Assembly: GCA_950106755.1 (NCBI GenBank)
Contig: OX467084.1
Location: 4,836,001-4,900,000, forward strand
Direction of reading: 5' to 3'
DNA length: 64,000 nt
Source: Climacium dendroides
Lineage: Eukaryota > Streptophyta > Bryopsida > Hypnales > Climaciaceae
The notes under the pieces are model-generated. The model did no database searches, was not told where the DNA came from, and worked only from the letters and a program-made list of their open reading frames with translations. How positions within the stretch are numbered: position 1 is the stretch's first letter; each line of letters opens with the position of its first letter. The translations under genes and the position numbers were made by a program. Positions 35,351 to 47,384 of this stretch are shown piece by piece.

Positions 35351-36229
35351 AAAAAGTTAATTTGTTAGTTAGTTTTGTTTGTTATGGTGAGATCTCTAAA
35401 ATCATACGTCCCTATTCACATTTTTTGTATTGTCAGAAAGGCCTCGGTGAGGGTTTGTTTAGTGGTGTAGAGTTTCCCATTGAAAGTATAGAAAGGAACT
35501 TGAGAACGCTTTGGGGAACGTTAGGAACGTTCATCGCTCTGCGACCTTCAAGGCAAGTTACGCATTCTTTGTTTCAGGAATTTCAAAATTGCTCCGAAAA
35601 CATGAACTTCATCATCGCCATCGCCAGGCAGGACCACGTTTCCCACATTGGTCGCTCAAATTTCACTTGAATTATTTCGATGATCGCATCGCCATTTCTA
35701 TTACCGTCTAGAGGGGCCCGTTGCGTAGCTCCTATCCTTTGCTGCAGCACAAATGATTAGGTTCTTGTGAGGGAGGTTGGGACCAATTAGGGATCGTTTG
35801 GTGGTTCACTGGTACGTTCAGGATTTCGGGGGTGCAGATCGACGAGGATGACGGACAAAATTGCGGTTTTGTGAAGCTATGCGTTCTGTTTGGAGCAGGT
35901 TCCTGACCGATTGCTAATTTGCTGTAAGTTCCCCTAACCCTAGTTTCATGAATTTTGTGTGTTTGGGGCGTTTTGTGGTGGAACGAATGGATTGCAGGTT
36001 GCGGGGATCGCTTGTTTAGTTTTTATGAGTTCCGAGTTGAATTATACCTGCAATGCTCTTTGTCTTTTGGCTATCCGTTTTAATTTAGGGTTTTACGTGC
36101 ATTGTATTGAACGATTGCTAGGACGTTTTTGAATTTCCCGGTTTCTAAGAAGGGCGTTTTGGAGACTGGGAGATGCAATTAACTTTAGGAGGCGCTATTA
36201 TGTCCCATTGAGACACTCGCAGTTTCATC
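35351..36229 (+). other. Promoter and 5' leader region of TRAPPC12
   Basis: GC content rises from about 35,440. No protein-like frame before the ATG at 36,230. 'ctgtaagttcccctaaccctag' near 35,925 offers a consensus splice donor, so a leader intron is possible. The transcription start was not located. Confidence 0.4.
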
Positions 36230-38883
36230 ATGGAAGAGCATTCTCCGTCGTCTGCAACGTCGGGGGACAATTTCGAGACTTTTATGGCGGACCCTTTACG
36301 AATTCCTCGACCACCTGCATCGACCACGTCGCCGTTGCAAGACATATCTTCTCCTTCTTTCAAACCTGCTCACGAGGTTGCGAATGACGGGAAGGTTAAG
36401 TCACCACTGTCTACTACCCCTGTTTCGCCCTCTTCGGCAACGCGATCTGCATCTTTGACTACTCCAAAGCCGAGCTTTATATCCAATTTTGGCCAGCCGT
36501 GGGGATTATTCCATGCTGAAGAGGGGAATGGCGCAACGGAGGCTGTGAAGCATCCCCTGATGGGTAACCATCCTCTCAGTGACGAGGATGAAGAAGACGG
36601 TGTGTCCCCGTCGAAGTTCCCAACTGCATCTGCGGCTTCCACAACACAAACTTTCTCAAATTCTCCAGAGGCTGTAACTTCTGCTAGACCTGCGGCACAG
36701 AATCCCAGTCCCCTCTCGTATGGCAGCCGCCCGTTTCAAGGCTCTTCTGAGCTTCCCAGCTTACGCAAGCTCGCGGTATAGCTCGTGCCTATGTCTTTGT
36801 CCTGTCTTTCAGCATTCACTCTCAACGGATTTGCGACTAGTTCTCTGGATTGTTTGTGTATCTCCTATGCAGTGGTTCATGAATTTGATCTGAAGTTTTG
36901 ATTAAGTATGGACTGCTGCGGGGGATTTGTGGATGATGGTTGTGTTGAGCTTCAAGGAATGGCTCTTTAAATCGTTTTCTCCTATTTGTAATGCAGAGAC
37001 AAGGGGCATGGAGACTGTTAGTTGACAGGGTGAAGGGTGCAAAGGCACGGGGCTCTTTGACGACGCCAGTTGAAGAGCTAAATTACGCTACTTATTATCT
37101 CCTGGCATTAATGAAGCTTCGAAGCTATGGTGCTGCTGCCGATGAATTGGCAGCTGTGGGTGATCTCGATTCTACGAAATATCGTTATGAAGAGTATCCT
37201 TCCGTGTATCCTGATAGATCAGGTAACCTTTTGGGGGTCAGAAACAGTGGACTCCAGAAACGTTCTGTTGGCTGAAAACTTTTGAAGATGCAGCTAAGTA
37301 CGTGAGTTTCTGTATTTGCCTTGCTCGTTGATTCCCTCGTTTTCTCTGTTACAGGCTCAATGGTGCCTTTTGCGCTGAGATGGATGCACGCTGAGCTTCC
37401 TCATCGCAATGGGCAAACGGCTACCACTATAGAACGACTGTATGCTCTCTTGGATTTTTGTAATTCGAGAGTAAGTTCTCATAGCTTGTGCATCATCATT
37501 TAGGAAATGTGCTGCTCGTTGATCTTTCAGTTACTATCGTTGAAACACGTCTCAAAAGTTCCTTTTTTTTTTACTTGTTTAGGTTGCGATGTGACACTCT
37601 GGGATATTTTGCGTTACCTCCAATTCTTTTGCAACCTTCTACTGATTCAAATCTCTTCCAAACTGAGCCTACTTTTACTCATCACAACTCATAAGTCATG
37701 TGTGTATGACCAGGTCGAATCTTTGCAATCGATTGGATCTGACACTGAAGATTCTTCGTTGCCGTTAGGACAAGCCGTTACTGATTCCCCTTCCAACGAG
37801 GACGTTGATATGGCTGAGGATGCTCCTGCTGAACGGGAAGAATCTGGCGAGGAGACTCTTGTAGAGGAGGTTGGCACTACTGAAGAGGAAGAAGACTTTG
37901 GGGAGTTCATGGCTAGTGATACCACTGTTAAAGGAAAGTTGGTTCTTACGTGGATGAAACGGAAGGACACTGTTGTATATGCTCTAGTGGGTCATCATCT
38001 ATTTCAGAAGCAGTATATTGTGGCGCTACAGTGGATGAATCAGCTCCTAGCCAGGTTAGCTGAAGCCTGCACTTAGTGCTCACGTTACTTTCTGATGGGT
38101 AAGGATTCTTATTTTTTCCAGAATATATATGATTATGACACCAGTTTTCCCGCAGGTCCCCTACAGATGCAGATCTCCTGTCAAAGGTAGGTTATGTTCA
38201 GCTCCAGCTTGGTGACCTTGGGGGAGCTCAGCAAACCTTCTCTAAGGTGGATGCGCTTCTCTCAGATACGGTGGACGAGAAGCTCTTGAACATGGCAGGA
38301 CGAAATCGGGGCCTTCTTCACTTTGCCGAGAAGCAGTACACCAAGGCCTTTGAGGAATTTACCGCTGTGTTGAGTAGAAGCCCTTATGACATGGTTTCTG
38401 CAAACAACAAGGTGAGCTATTCAGATACGTGTTTACCAAGTGTCAAATGTGTAGCCTTGCCAATTATGTAAAGTTACACTAAACGCTCTGTTCTTTTGCA
38501 TGCTGCTAGACCTGTAAATTTTTCCATGAATGCAATCAGTGATTCACTATTTTGGTTGTCGGACTATTTTCTGTCTTTTTCGAAAAGGGTTATTGACTCT
38601 GCACTCGTCAGTTCCTCAGTAAAATGTCGTACTAAGCACCCGCACTTGTGTTTGGCAGGCACTTTGTTTGATGTATCAGCGGGAGCTTGTTGGTGCAACA
38701 TCTGTCCTTGAGGACTCACTGCAAGCTAGTCCTCGGTCCACTTTGAATGAGACGATGGTTCTTAATTTGTGCAGCATGTACGAATTGGCGTCTATGAACA
38801 GCTTAGACTCAAAAAGAACTCTCAGTGCATGGCTTTTGAATCATGCGCCCGATGACTTTGACCTCTCCTGTACACGTTTGTAG
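36230..38883 (+). CDS. TRAPPC12: TRAPP complex subunit 12 homologue (TPR protein)
   Basis: Six exons: 36230-36775, 36997-37222, 37355-37470, 37714-38054, 38156-38411 and 38659-38883, all GT-AG and in phase, giving 569 aa. The N-terminal about 180 residues are Ser/Pro-rich and probably disordered. Then come NYATYYLLALMKLRSYGAA and SMVPFALRWMHAELP (about residues 259-273), the latter closely matching the conserved SMVPFS.R.LHAELP of TRAPPC12. An acidic stretch follows in exon 4 (about 297-350). The C-terminal half has TPR-like helices (LVGHHLFQKQYIVALQWMNQ, VGYVQLQLGDLGGAQQTF, RGLLHFAEKQYTKAFEEF) and ends with the family's NLCSMYELAS region. In animals and plants the protein belongs to the TRAPP vesicle-tethering complexes that activate Rab/Ypt GTPases in ER-Golgi traffic. 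The start is the first in-frame ATG after a GC-rich leader. No disruption was seen; it appears functional. Confidence 0.93.
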
Positions 38884-40225
38884 GACTTCGTAAATATTGT
38901 TTCATACGGTAATCCTCACGATAGGTAAGTTCCGGATCTTCAACCGTAAACCTTGTCTAAAGCCAGGCTAGGTTCAGGAATAGAGACAATGGAAGCCAGG
39001 CAGTCTCACTCCATTAGAACTTTGAAAAGGTCAAAGATAAAGCTTGTTTAACTGCGGGTAGTGTTCCAATACCGGCATGATTAAAGCGTCTGTTCTACCT
39101 ATTGATTGTGGAGCTTATTCCTGCCAAAGGAGCTCCTGGGGATAAACCTGCCCCCTCCCATTGCCCCCATTTGCCCAAGTACTCACTTTCCAGTATTGAA
39201 TCCGAACGATAGTCTCGATGTTTTACCGCAGTCATGAAGTTTTCAAGGAATTTTAATGGGATGTGCAACACTGACACAGTCCTAAGGGAATATGTTGGCC
39301 ACCAAGACACTTTAGCCCTTTGCCGTCAGCTCGGAGCCAACCGGGGGTTGGTGGAAAGGATTCAGAGAAGGTACTGCCGCTCCCTTTTCCAGCTATCTTG
39401 CAAAATGCTGTAAGCACCAATAGGTTAAAAAAGCTTTGAAATATTAGTATGATAGTAACCGACGACCTCCTAGATGGTATATCATTTTCGTTACTCGCTC
39501 ATGACATACTTGGACTATTGTACTGTACAAAATACAGTACATTGCTGTGTCCCTGCTTGTTGTATATTTGTGGGTACTCTTCCTATTTCCTTACTATTTC
39601 TTTGATTGCTTGTATTTCTTTGCTATGGCGTTAACATCCTCCTGCCTCCCAGGGTACCAGTTCCGCTAGGGATGCAAGCAATGTGCGACAAGGGCAATTT
39701 TTTAAAGACTAGGTTCTCGTTACTGTTTTTTCTGAATATGGAATGATTAACTCTGGTATTGATGAATGATTAATATGGAATTAATGATTAATATGGAATT
39801 TTGCAAGATATGACCCAGTGTACTTGCATTATGTTTCAGATGTGCATCATTGTGTTACGATGATGATATGGCTACTCAGGACTACATCCACTGTTACTAG
39901 GTTCTTTGACTCCTCTCCTCTCCTGTATAGAAATGGGTCTCATGAATTATCCCTTGGGGATCATTTGAACATGCCAAAAAGTCCTGTAAAATTCTCATTA
40001 TGGGCTATAATTCAAGATATGTACTTGAGTACATTTTGCACTTGTAAGCATCGTATGTTATAGTATGAAGTTAAATAAAGATTGTTGTCAAAGTACATAA
40101 CAATGTCATACAAGTAAAGATTCAAGATACAAATGAGTTTCTTAGACATTTTAGGGTTATGATATTGTATTCTAAAACAATCAAAGAGCCAATTTTGACT
40201 TTGAACTATTGCCTTCATCTTGAAA
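38884..40225 (+). other. 3' UTR and flank of TRAPPC12
   Basis: Intermediate GC content to about 39,700, then AT-rich. Short frames only. A small duplication 'gattaatatggaat(t)' occurs at 39,770-39,800. Confidence 0.4.
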
Positions 40226-40330
40226 TGATTGTCTATTTTGAATGTCGTGTTTTTTTAAGGTTGTTTTGAGTAGATCATAAAAGAAACTTCTTTATGGTCA
40301 AATTTTGATCATTGATCATTGATCATTGAA
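40215..40330 (+). mobile_element. Partial Stowaway-like remnant
   Basis: 'gaaatgattgtctattttgaatgtcgtgttttttt.aaggttgttttgag.ag' matches the left part of the element at 16,108 ('aaaatgattgtccacttt...'), but the CTCCCTCCG terminus is missing and the right end is absent. Followed by three copies of 'gatcattg' at about 40,307-40,328. Confidence 0.55.
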
Positions 40331-41039
40331 TGGAAATGGGATTGTCCAACTTTGCCACTCCAATGGATTAAGCCACAAAAAGTTCTATAATTTAGTGATA
40401 ATAATTAGATGTTCATACACTTGGCTCTTGTTTAATATTATCATTTAACTTCAAAGTTAATGGAGTGTGAGTGAGAAAGATTATCTAAGGGAGGCAATCC
40501 ACTTCAAACCATTGAAGTAGACACACATATTTGTAGGGCAAGTTTTTTCCGTGAGGATTTTTATTTTCAGATTTTCTTGTATATGGAAATAAAGTTTTGA
40601 TGTTTTTCTATAATTTTTCAAATTTTTATTTCTCAAAACATACTTACTATGAAATTTTTAGCTAAAGATTCTATTTGATTCAACTTGGTCATATAAACCT
40701 TCCTAATTTTGACTTAGGATTGATTGTAAAATCCACCGAAGGTTGGTTGCAATATTGAGAGTCTTGTAGTCAATCATCATGTGTCACAACTGAGTTGGAA
40801 ATTATTCCATAATTTATCACTGCTCATCTCTTCTTGCACGAAAAGTGAGCACCCTACATTGCCAGAATGGGAGGTGATGGACCACACTAAATCTCACCCC
40901 TTCTTTTAAAGCCTGCCATAGAAAGTACATAGGAAGTACACTGCTGTAGCACTGCTACCCTCTTCCGGTAGGGGTAGTTGGGTTGAAATTCCTGGCAAAG
41001 GGCTCCCTTTATTTACCCTATGTCAGGCCCTTGGGTAAT
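40331..41039. other. AT-rich spacer, no feature seen
   Basis: No supported feature between the MITE remnant and the first GTGTTTCA-type repeats of the Mutator-like region. Confidence 0.45.
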
Positions 41040-41344
41040 TTTTTTCGATATTGTTTCACAGGTCCTAGGCAGTTTTCAGGGATAGTGTTTTCACAGTTCG
41101 TAGGCAGTGTTTTGGGATAGTGTTTCACAGGCAATCCGAGCCTAGTGTTCTTTGTCTTTAAATTTTTTGGGTCTAGTGTTTAGCCTGGTATTGCACAGTG
41201 CGTTCAGTGTTTCTCTATGTCTCCATATTTGATATTGCGATTTACTTTTTGGTTGGGGCCCTTCTATATACAACAACAATTTAAAAAAATCAAAGTCCGT
41301 AATATAAAATAAACTAAAACTATTAATACAAAAGAGAAGAACAT
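41040..41344 (+). repeat. Array flank with repeated GTGTTTCACAG-like words
   Basis: Contains 'ttgtttcacaggtcctaggcag', 'agtgttttcacagttcgtaggcag' and 'tagtgtttcacaggcaatccgag', three related words of about 45-60 bp in tandem, then an AT-rich lead into the 300-bp array. Confidence 0.55.
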
Positions 41345-43400
41345 GAATTTTTTTAAAAAAGGAGGAAGGAAAGAACATAATAAAGAATGAACTGCAGGAG
41401 TTCATTAAGAAATGGAAAAATTCACATACAATAAAATAAAGAAAGGCACATAGACCCAATAAAAAAAAATAGAATTAGAAAAAAAAATATGGAATAAAAA
41501 AATCAGACACATAAAACCGCTAGAAATGGATAGATCTAGAAGGGGGGGAAATGGAATACCTAAAAAAAATGGAAGAAGAAGAACTCCAATACACTAAAAC
41601 CGTCATGAAAAAAGGATATTATTTAATGAAACACCAATCAACGCTAGAAAAATAAATAAAAAAGGTAACAAACAATGAACCCTATAAGTTCATTAGGAAA
41701 GAGAGAAATTCACTTACAATAAAAGAAAGAAAGCCACATAGACCCAATCAATGGAAAAAAATGAATTATAAATAAATAAAAATTGGAAATTAAAAAAAGA
41801 AACACATTAAAAATCCAAGAAATGGATAGATCTAGAAGGGGGGGGAAATGGAATACCTAAAAAAAATGGAAGAAGAAGAACTTCTTCAATACACTAAAAC
41901 CTTCATGAAAAAAGGATATTATTTAATGAAACACCAATCAACGCTAGAAAAATAAAATAAAAAAGGTAACAAACAATGAACCCTATAAGTTCATTAGGAA
42001 AGAGAGAAATTCACTTACAATAAAAGAAAGAAAGCCACGTAGACCCAATCAATGGAAAAAAATGAATTATAAATTAAAAAAATTGGAAATTAAAAAAAGA
42101 AACACATTAAGAAACCAAGAAATGGATAGATCTAGAAGGGGGGGGAAATGGAATACCTAAAAAAAATGGAAGAAGAAGAACTCCTTCAATACACTAAAAC
42201 CGTCATGAAAAAAGGATATTATTTAATGAAACACCAATCAACGCTAGAAAAATAAAATAAAAAAAGTAACAAACAATGAACCCTATAAGTTCATTAGGAA
42301 ATAGAAAAATTCACTTACAATAAAAGAAAGAAAGCCACATAGACCCAATAAATGGAAAAAAATGAATTATAAATTAAAAAAATTGGAAATTAAAAAAAGA
42401 AACACATTAAGAAACCAAGAAATGGATAGATCTAGAAGGGGGGGAAATGGAATACCTAAAAAAAATGGAAGAAGAAGAACTTCTTCAATACACTAAAAAT
42501 GTCATGAAAAAAGGATATTATTTAATGAAACACCAATCAACGCTAGAAAAATAAAAAAAAAGGTAACAAACAATGAACCCTATAAGTTCATTAGGAAAGA
42601 GAGAAATTCACTTACAATAAAAGAAAGAAAGCCACATAGGCCAGAACAATAAAAACCAAAGAAATTAGAAAAAGAAAATAGAATTAAAAACGAAACACAT
42701 GAACACCCCCATAAATGGATAGGTCCAAAAGGGAGAAAAATGGAATATTTAAAACAAACTACAACTGTAACTCCTTTAATTTACTAAAGCCTACAGTTAA
42801 AAACCGTTTAAATGAAACATCAATAAGCAAAAAAATAAGTAAAGGAAGAAAAGAAGCCAACAAAGACTGAACTCTATGAGTTCTTTAAGAAATGGAGAAA
42901 ATCACATATAATAACAAAAAGAAAGTGGTATAGACCGGAAGAATGAAAAAGAATGGTATTAGAATTTTTTTTTTATAGAATTCAAAAAAGAAACACATCA
43001 ACACCCCCAAAAGTAGATAGATCCAAAAGGGGAAAAAATAACATATTAACAACAAAAGAAGAATAACAACTACTTGAATACACAAATTATGGCACATCAA
43101 ATTTGTGAAATTAAGGCACATAGACCCAATTTAAAAAAATAATAATAATTAGAAATTAGAAATAAAAAATGAAATAATGAAGAATATAGACAACAAAATG
43201 AAAAAGGCATCAAGAAATGGGAAAAATGGAATATTAAAAAAAAATGAAGAAGAACAACTCCTTCAATAGCCTAAAACCAACATTACAAAGTTAGTCAATG
43301 AAACATCAAGCACTCAAAAAATGAAATGAAGATTCCAAGAACCTAATAAAGAATTCACTTAATGGGGGGATTAAGAAATATAAACAATTAAAATAATCTA
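41345..43400 (+). repeat. Tandem array of a 300-bp unit, about seven copies
   Basis: Landmark 'aatggatagatctagaagggg' starts at 41,525, 41,821, 42,121 and 42,421, followed by diverged forms at about 42,714, 43,011 and 43,210, so the period is about 300 bp. Each unit carries 'aatacactaaaac', 'atcaacgctagaaaaataaa', 'gaaccctataagttcattagg' and 'gccacatagacccaat'. The four central copies are nearly identical and the outer ones more divergent, as in arrays homogenised from the middle. An inverted single unit lies at 50,829-51,070. The unit has no coding frame and is purine-rich on the + strand. Confidence 0.9.
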
Positions 43401-44777
43401 GGGTTTAGGAAGTGACATGTAGGGAAAAACAATAATTACCCTACTTGTGTTTCACACGTAGGCCTGTCATGATGGCAACCAAGCCGGAATGTTTTAGGGC
43501 TTGTGTTTCACAACGAGCTGTCTTTGTGGTAGGTACGGGTTTACGTTTGGAACCAACCCTCGCCAAGGAACCAGACGTGAAGCAAACACGCGTTCCAGCC
43601 AACTCGAGTGGAGATCATTTTTGCGGTTTAAGTGCTTGCATGTACTGTCTGGCGTAGCGTTCCTAGTGTTTCAGGTGTTTGAGATTGTATCATTGCACGA
43701 TTTCAGAGAAAACATAAGCTGTGAAGTAGTTTGTGAGCAGGGGCGGACTTCGACTTGCTGCGCACACGGAAGAAAGTTGCGGTTTAGGAAGGGCGACATT
43801 TTTTAATTTTGCTTGCCACCCGTGTGAGACGGCCGGGCGCAATGAACAGCCTACGAGGGCGCGATGTCTTGCCTTGCGGAAGCTTAGGGTTTAGGCATGA
43901 GCGGTTTGCGGAGTACTCATTTCCTTTTCAACGGTTTAGGATGGTGCGGCGCATTCAAATGGCGGTGCGGCGTATGTGACAGCGCTTCAGGGAAACAAGA
44001 GTTCTGACGTGCACACCATTGCGCAACTGGTGAGTTTCTTTGTTGCGGTGTTGGTCGGTGATGTTAGGTTAGCTTTGCGCCTGTCGTGCAGGAATTTTTG
44101 GCAGTAGAACTCAAGTCACGGTAATTTGGCTGTCCTGCACGATAGTGCAGAAGTTCGGGCAAACATAGTTAGTGTCGGGTGCAGGAGAGCGGATTAGGGG
44201 GGTGCGGAGAAACACAGGCGCAGTATAGCATTTGCTGAGAGAAATTTGCGAAGTTTCATCACTCAGTATAGGACAGAGTTAAGGGCCGGGTGCAAGCTAC
44301 TGACGAAGGCGCAAAATGAACGAGAATCATGGGTGAGGGTTTAGAATTTCATGCAATGCGGGTTCTTGTAGGGTTTAGGGTTCATGACTTAGTAAGACTG
44401 TCCGGGTTGAGTTAGCTTAACTCCTAATTTGGGTTTGTCGACTCGACATTGTTGAGTTAGCGTGACTCCAAATTTGGTATGTCGGCTCGATAGGGGCACC
44501 GAAAAGGACGGCAGTAGAGTCTTTAGAGTGTGGCAAATGTCATTTTAGCCAAGTACGTTCAAACAGCCTATTGGAGTCTGTAATTTAGGCATTGCAAGTT
44601 AACTGATTTTATGTCCTGTTATTTATTCCATCTTGTCATGACTGGTATAGGACACCCTTTGAATACCCGGAGCGGTGCTGGTATTATCAACCAGTGTTTC
44701 AGTGGGGCGAGCACATCGGTTGGAGGAACTGGTTTGGATTCGTTGAGTTGGGTTTCAAAGTCAAATATTGTTATTTG
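43401..44777 (+). other. GC-rich leader of the + strand MULE gene
   Basis: Non-coding, GC-rich. Contains three GTGTTTCA words, several 'gtttagg(g)' telo-box-like words, and a 45-bp tandem duplication at 44,406-44,492 ('gttgagttagcttaactcctaatttggg' and a diverged second copy). Likely promoter and leader sequence of the following gene (inference). Confidence 0.45.
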
Positions 44778-47159
44778 ATGGCGAAGACCAAGCACACGGC
44801 TGCAGCACTGGAAGTGCGGGGACAGGCTTCTGCTAATGCAGACCGAGAGGACTCCCATGATTCAGGGGTAAGTGTTTCTGCGAGCATGTTGCTTTCTTCA
44901 TTTTCAAGGGTTTAGGGTTTAGTAAGGTAGAATTGAAAGGGGTTTGAGGTGGCACTAATTTTGCTGGGTTCTGCTGTTTTATAGAAGGCACTTGAAACAT
45001 GACCATCCAAGCCCGCGACAACGGTGAGGGAGGCTGCCAACAAGCTGGGACCAACGGTGAGGGAGGTTGCCAGCGCACAACCTCGAACAGAGTTTCGACG
45101 CCCATTGACAATCGATGGGAAGTGATTGAATGTGAACTTCGGCTCGGAGGAGGAGTACAGCCGACTCATTAACGAATACGTATTGCAAGCGTGCACGTCC
45201 ATTCCAAAGCCGGGTAATCCAAAACGGAAGTTCAAGAAATGCATCCACTGCGGGAGGGACAACTTCGCTAACAAAATGCACTTGAATAAGCACAGGTGGG
45301 ACACGGAGTGTCCGGTTGTACAGGATGAAATGGGAAACCTGAAACGCTTACTTCCGTATCCGGACCAGGGCATCGGACAGGGAAAGAGTTCGGAGATGTT
45401 GCGGGCAGGTGCAGCGACGGAAGAGCAAGCCAAGAGTAAGGGCAAATCAAAGCCCAAGAAGGGTGGAACCAGCTCTGTACAGCCAAGTCAAGCAATGGCA
45501 GTCACGAAGGGTGCTGAAGAAGTTGTGCTAGAGGAAGAATAACCGGATGGAGGTGCAGCGGCAGAAGAACTACCGAAATACTCTGGTGTTTCACGTGACG
45601 AAGGCAAGCAATGTGCGAAACACTCCGGTGATGAGGTTCACGCAGGTGCATTCGCATTGGTTCAGCAAGAGAGCGTGGAGGCAACACTGACTGAGGGACT
45701 TGAAGGACGGACAACGCAAACGAGTTTGGCGTCCACCAAGAAAAAGGCACCCGCGAAGAAAGCTCGCGAAACACTAGACAGCAAGGTCTGCGTGAAGACG
45801 GTAGCGGCGACCGAAGTGCTTCCTCTATCCAGTGATGATGAGGAGCCCTCGCAGCCCACGCAGAAGCGTAAACATGTGGAGTCCGGGAAGACGACTGCCA
45901 AGAAGTAGAAGGTACGGTTTTTGGAGCGTGGTAGTGATGCGGATGAGGGAGGGACAAAAGAGGAGATCCCATATGATGGGGACGACAATATCGAGGCGGA
46001 TGTGTCTCCAGCAGGTGAAGCGGCCGCGGTCTTGCAACGGCTAGTGAATCCAGGAGCACCTCCTGCTTCAGAAGTCTCAGTAGACTCCCAGAATTTGTAC
46101 GAGGAAGAAACACGATTACCGCCAAGTGAAGAACTGGAAGGAGCGTCAACTTGTTCGCCGACGCAGCAAGCAGATCCGGTTTGGGGCGAGCAACCTCATC
46201 CTGTCGTAGTCGGGGAGAAGCCGGTGAGGTTTTTGAAGACGAAGGCGGCCCTTGAACGTGCCCCAAAGCGATGTCTAACAGCGGCAACAACGGCAAAGAA
46301 GGCCAAGAAGGATGGCGCTGAGGGAGTGAAGCCTCTTGTTACCGACGACACTGCAACAAACCCGGCAAAGACTCGAAGTGCATGTGGGTCTCCACTTGCG
46401 AGGCGCCCTAGTAGCAGAGTCGTGTGTTCTGAAGACGAAAACTCTGAGGATGGCAGCCCTTCAGCCGTGCACGAGTCAGGGCATGAGCCAAGTGCAGAGG
46501 AGTTGCCATTCGACCCACGAGCTGCATGCCAGACGTTGGGTGGAGTGACACAGATGCCATGTCCTGAAGACTACGATCATAAAGACCGTGGAACACTGGA
46601 TTCTAAGGATGACATGGCAGACTTCCACCGCGAGCTCTATGGGGAACAATCAGATCCACAAGATGCTGAGATTGCGTCTCCTAGCATGGTTGCTGGAGAC
46701 TCGAAGTGCAACGTGAAGGACAGCGCCTACAATAGTCCAGCACTATCTTCCCCGACAAATTCACATTGCTGGAGGTGCCCAAGGCTGGATAACGCGGAGT
46801 TGAAGCATTATTGGTTGTGCGGAGAGTGTCCTCCGTCGCCACGTGTATATCATCCGGAGTTGAAAAAAGAGACTGACTCACGGAATGACCGTCTCCAGGC
46901 TGATGAGCGTGAAATGAAGCAGCGGGCGCGGGTTAAGTCAGATGCCTTGGCCGCATCTTGGCAGAAGATATCCAAACCTGTCCATGGTCCCCCTCCTGAC
47001 CTGTTTCACCTTGTACAGATTAGACCAACACTCCTAAATTGGGACTACAAGGGCCAGACCGTAGTAGAGTTCAAGTCCCACTTTCAGAAGTCGTGGACCA
47101 CAGGAACATTCCAAGCCGCCACGCGGGAATGCTCCATGTGGTGGTTGTGTGAGGCCAAG
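44778..47159 (+). pseudogene. MULE-associated protein, N-terminal part, with zinc-finger motifs (four in-frame stops)
   Basis: Exon 1 is 44778-44867 (starts MAKTKHTAAALEVRG). Exon 2 is 44985-47159, in one continuous frame of 725 codons interrupted only by TGA at 45,000, TGA at 45,123, TAA at 45,540 and TAG at 45,906. It contains a C2H2/BED-like finger (CIHCGRDNFANKMHLNKHRW, nt about 45,239-45,300), Lys/Ser/Glu-rich low-complexity linkers with nuclear-localisation-like KKAPAKKAR and QKRKHVESGKTTAKK, and a CxxC-x13-CxxC zinc ribbon (CWRCPR...WLCGEC, nt about 46,768-46,830). No frameshift was found across the exon. Function unknown; the finger suggests DNA binding by the element's own protein. 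It is probably the upstream part of the gene ending in the protease. Confidence 0.65.
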
Positions 47160-47384
47160 GTATTCTCCTTCCCTAAAACCCGACAACCTCTGTGTTGTGT
47201 CACTGTTGTAATTTAGTCCATAACTTTGGTGGCTTCAAAGTGGTGGAGAGCATGGATAACGCTGTAGTGTTTCAGTAATCTCCTTGTACTGTTTCGGGAC
47301 GTGTGACACTGTAGTGTTTCAACTTCATGATTTAGGCTGAAGTTAGTTCCCTTCTCTCCTAATCCATTCTCATCCGTTGCACAG

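Noticed and set aside
41345..43400. Regular array that might be taken for CRISPR or a centromeric satellite
   Set aside because: The unit is about 300 bp with no alternating spacers, only about seven copies, and an inverted copy flanks a transposon gene. It is a transposon-associated tandem repeat in a eukaryotic genome.
45502..46296. 264-codon - strand frame opposite the MULE gene
   Set aside because: Pro/Ser/His/Leu-rich antisense shadow of the Lys/Glu-rich + strand exon; no motif.
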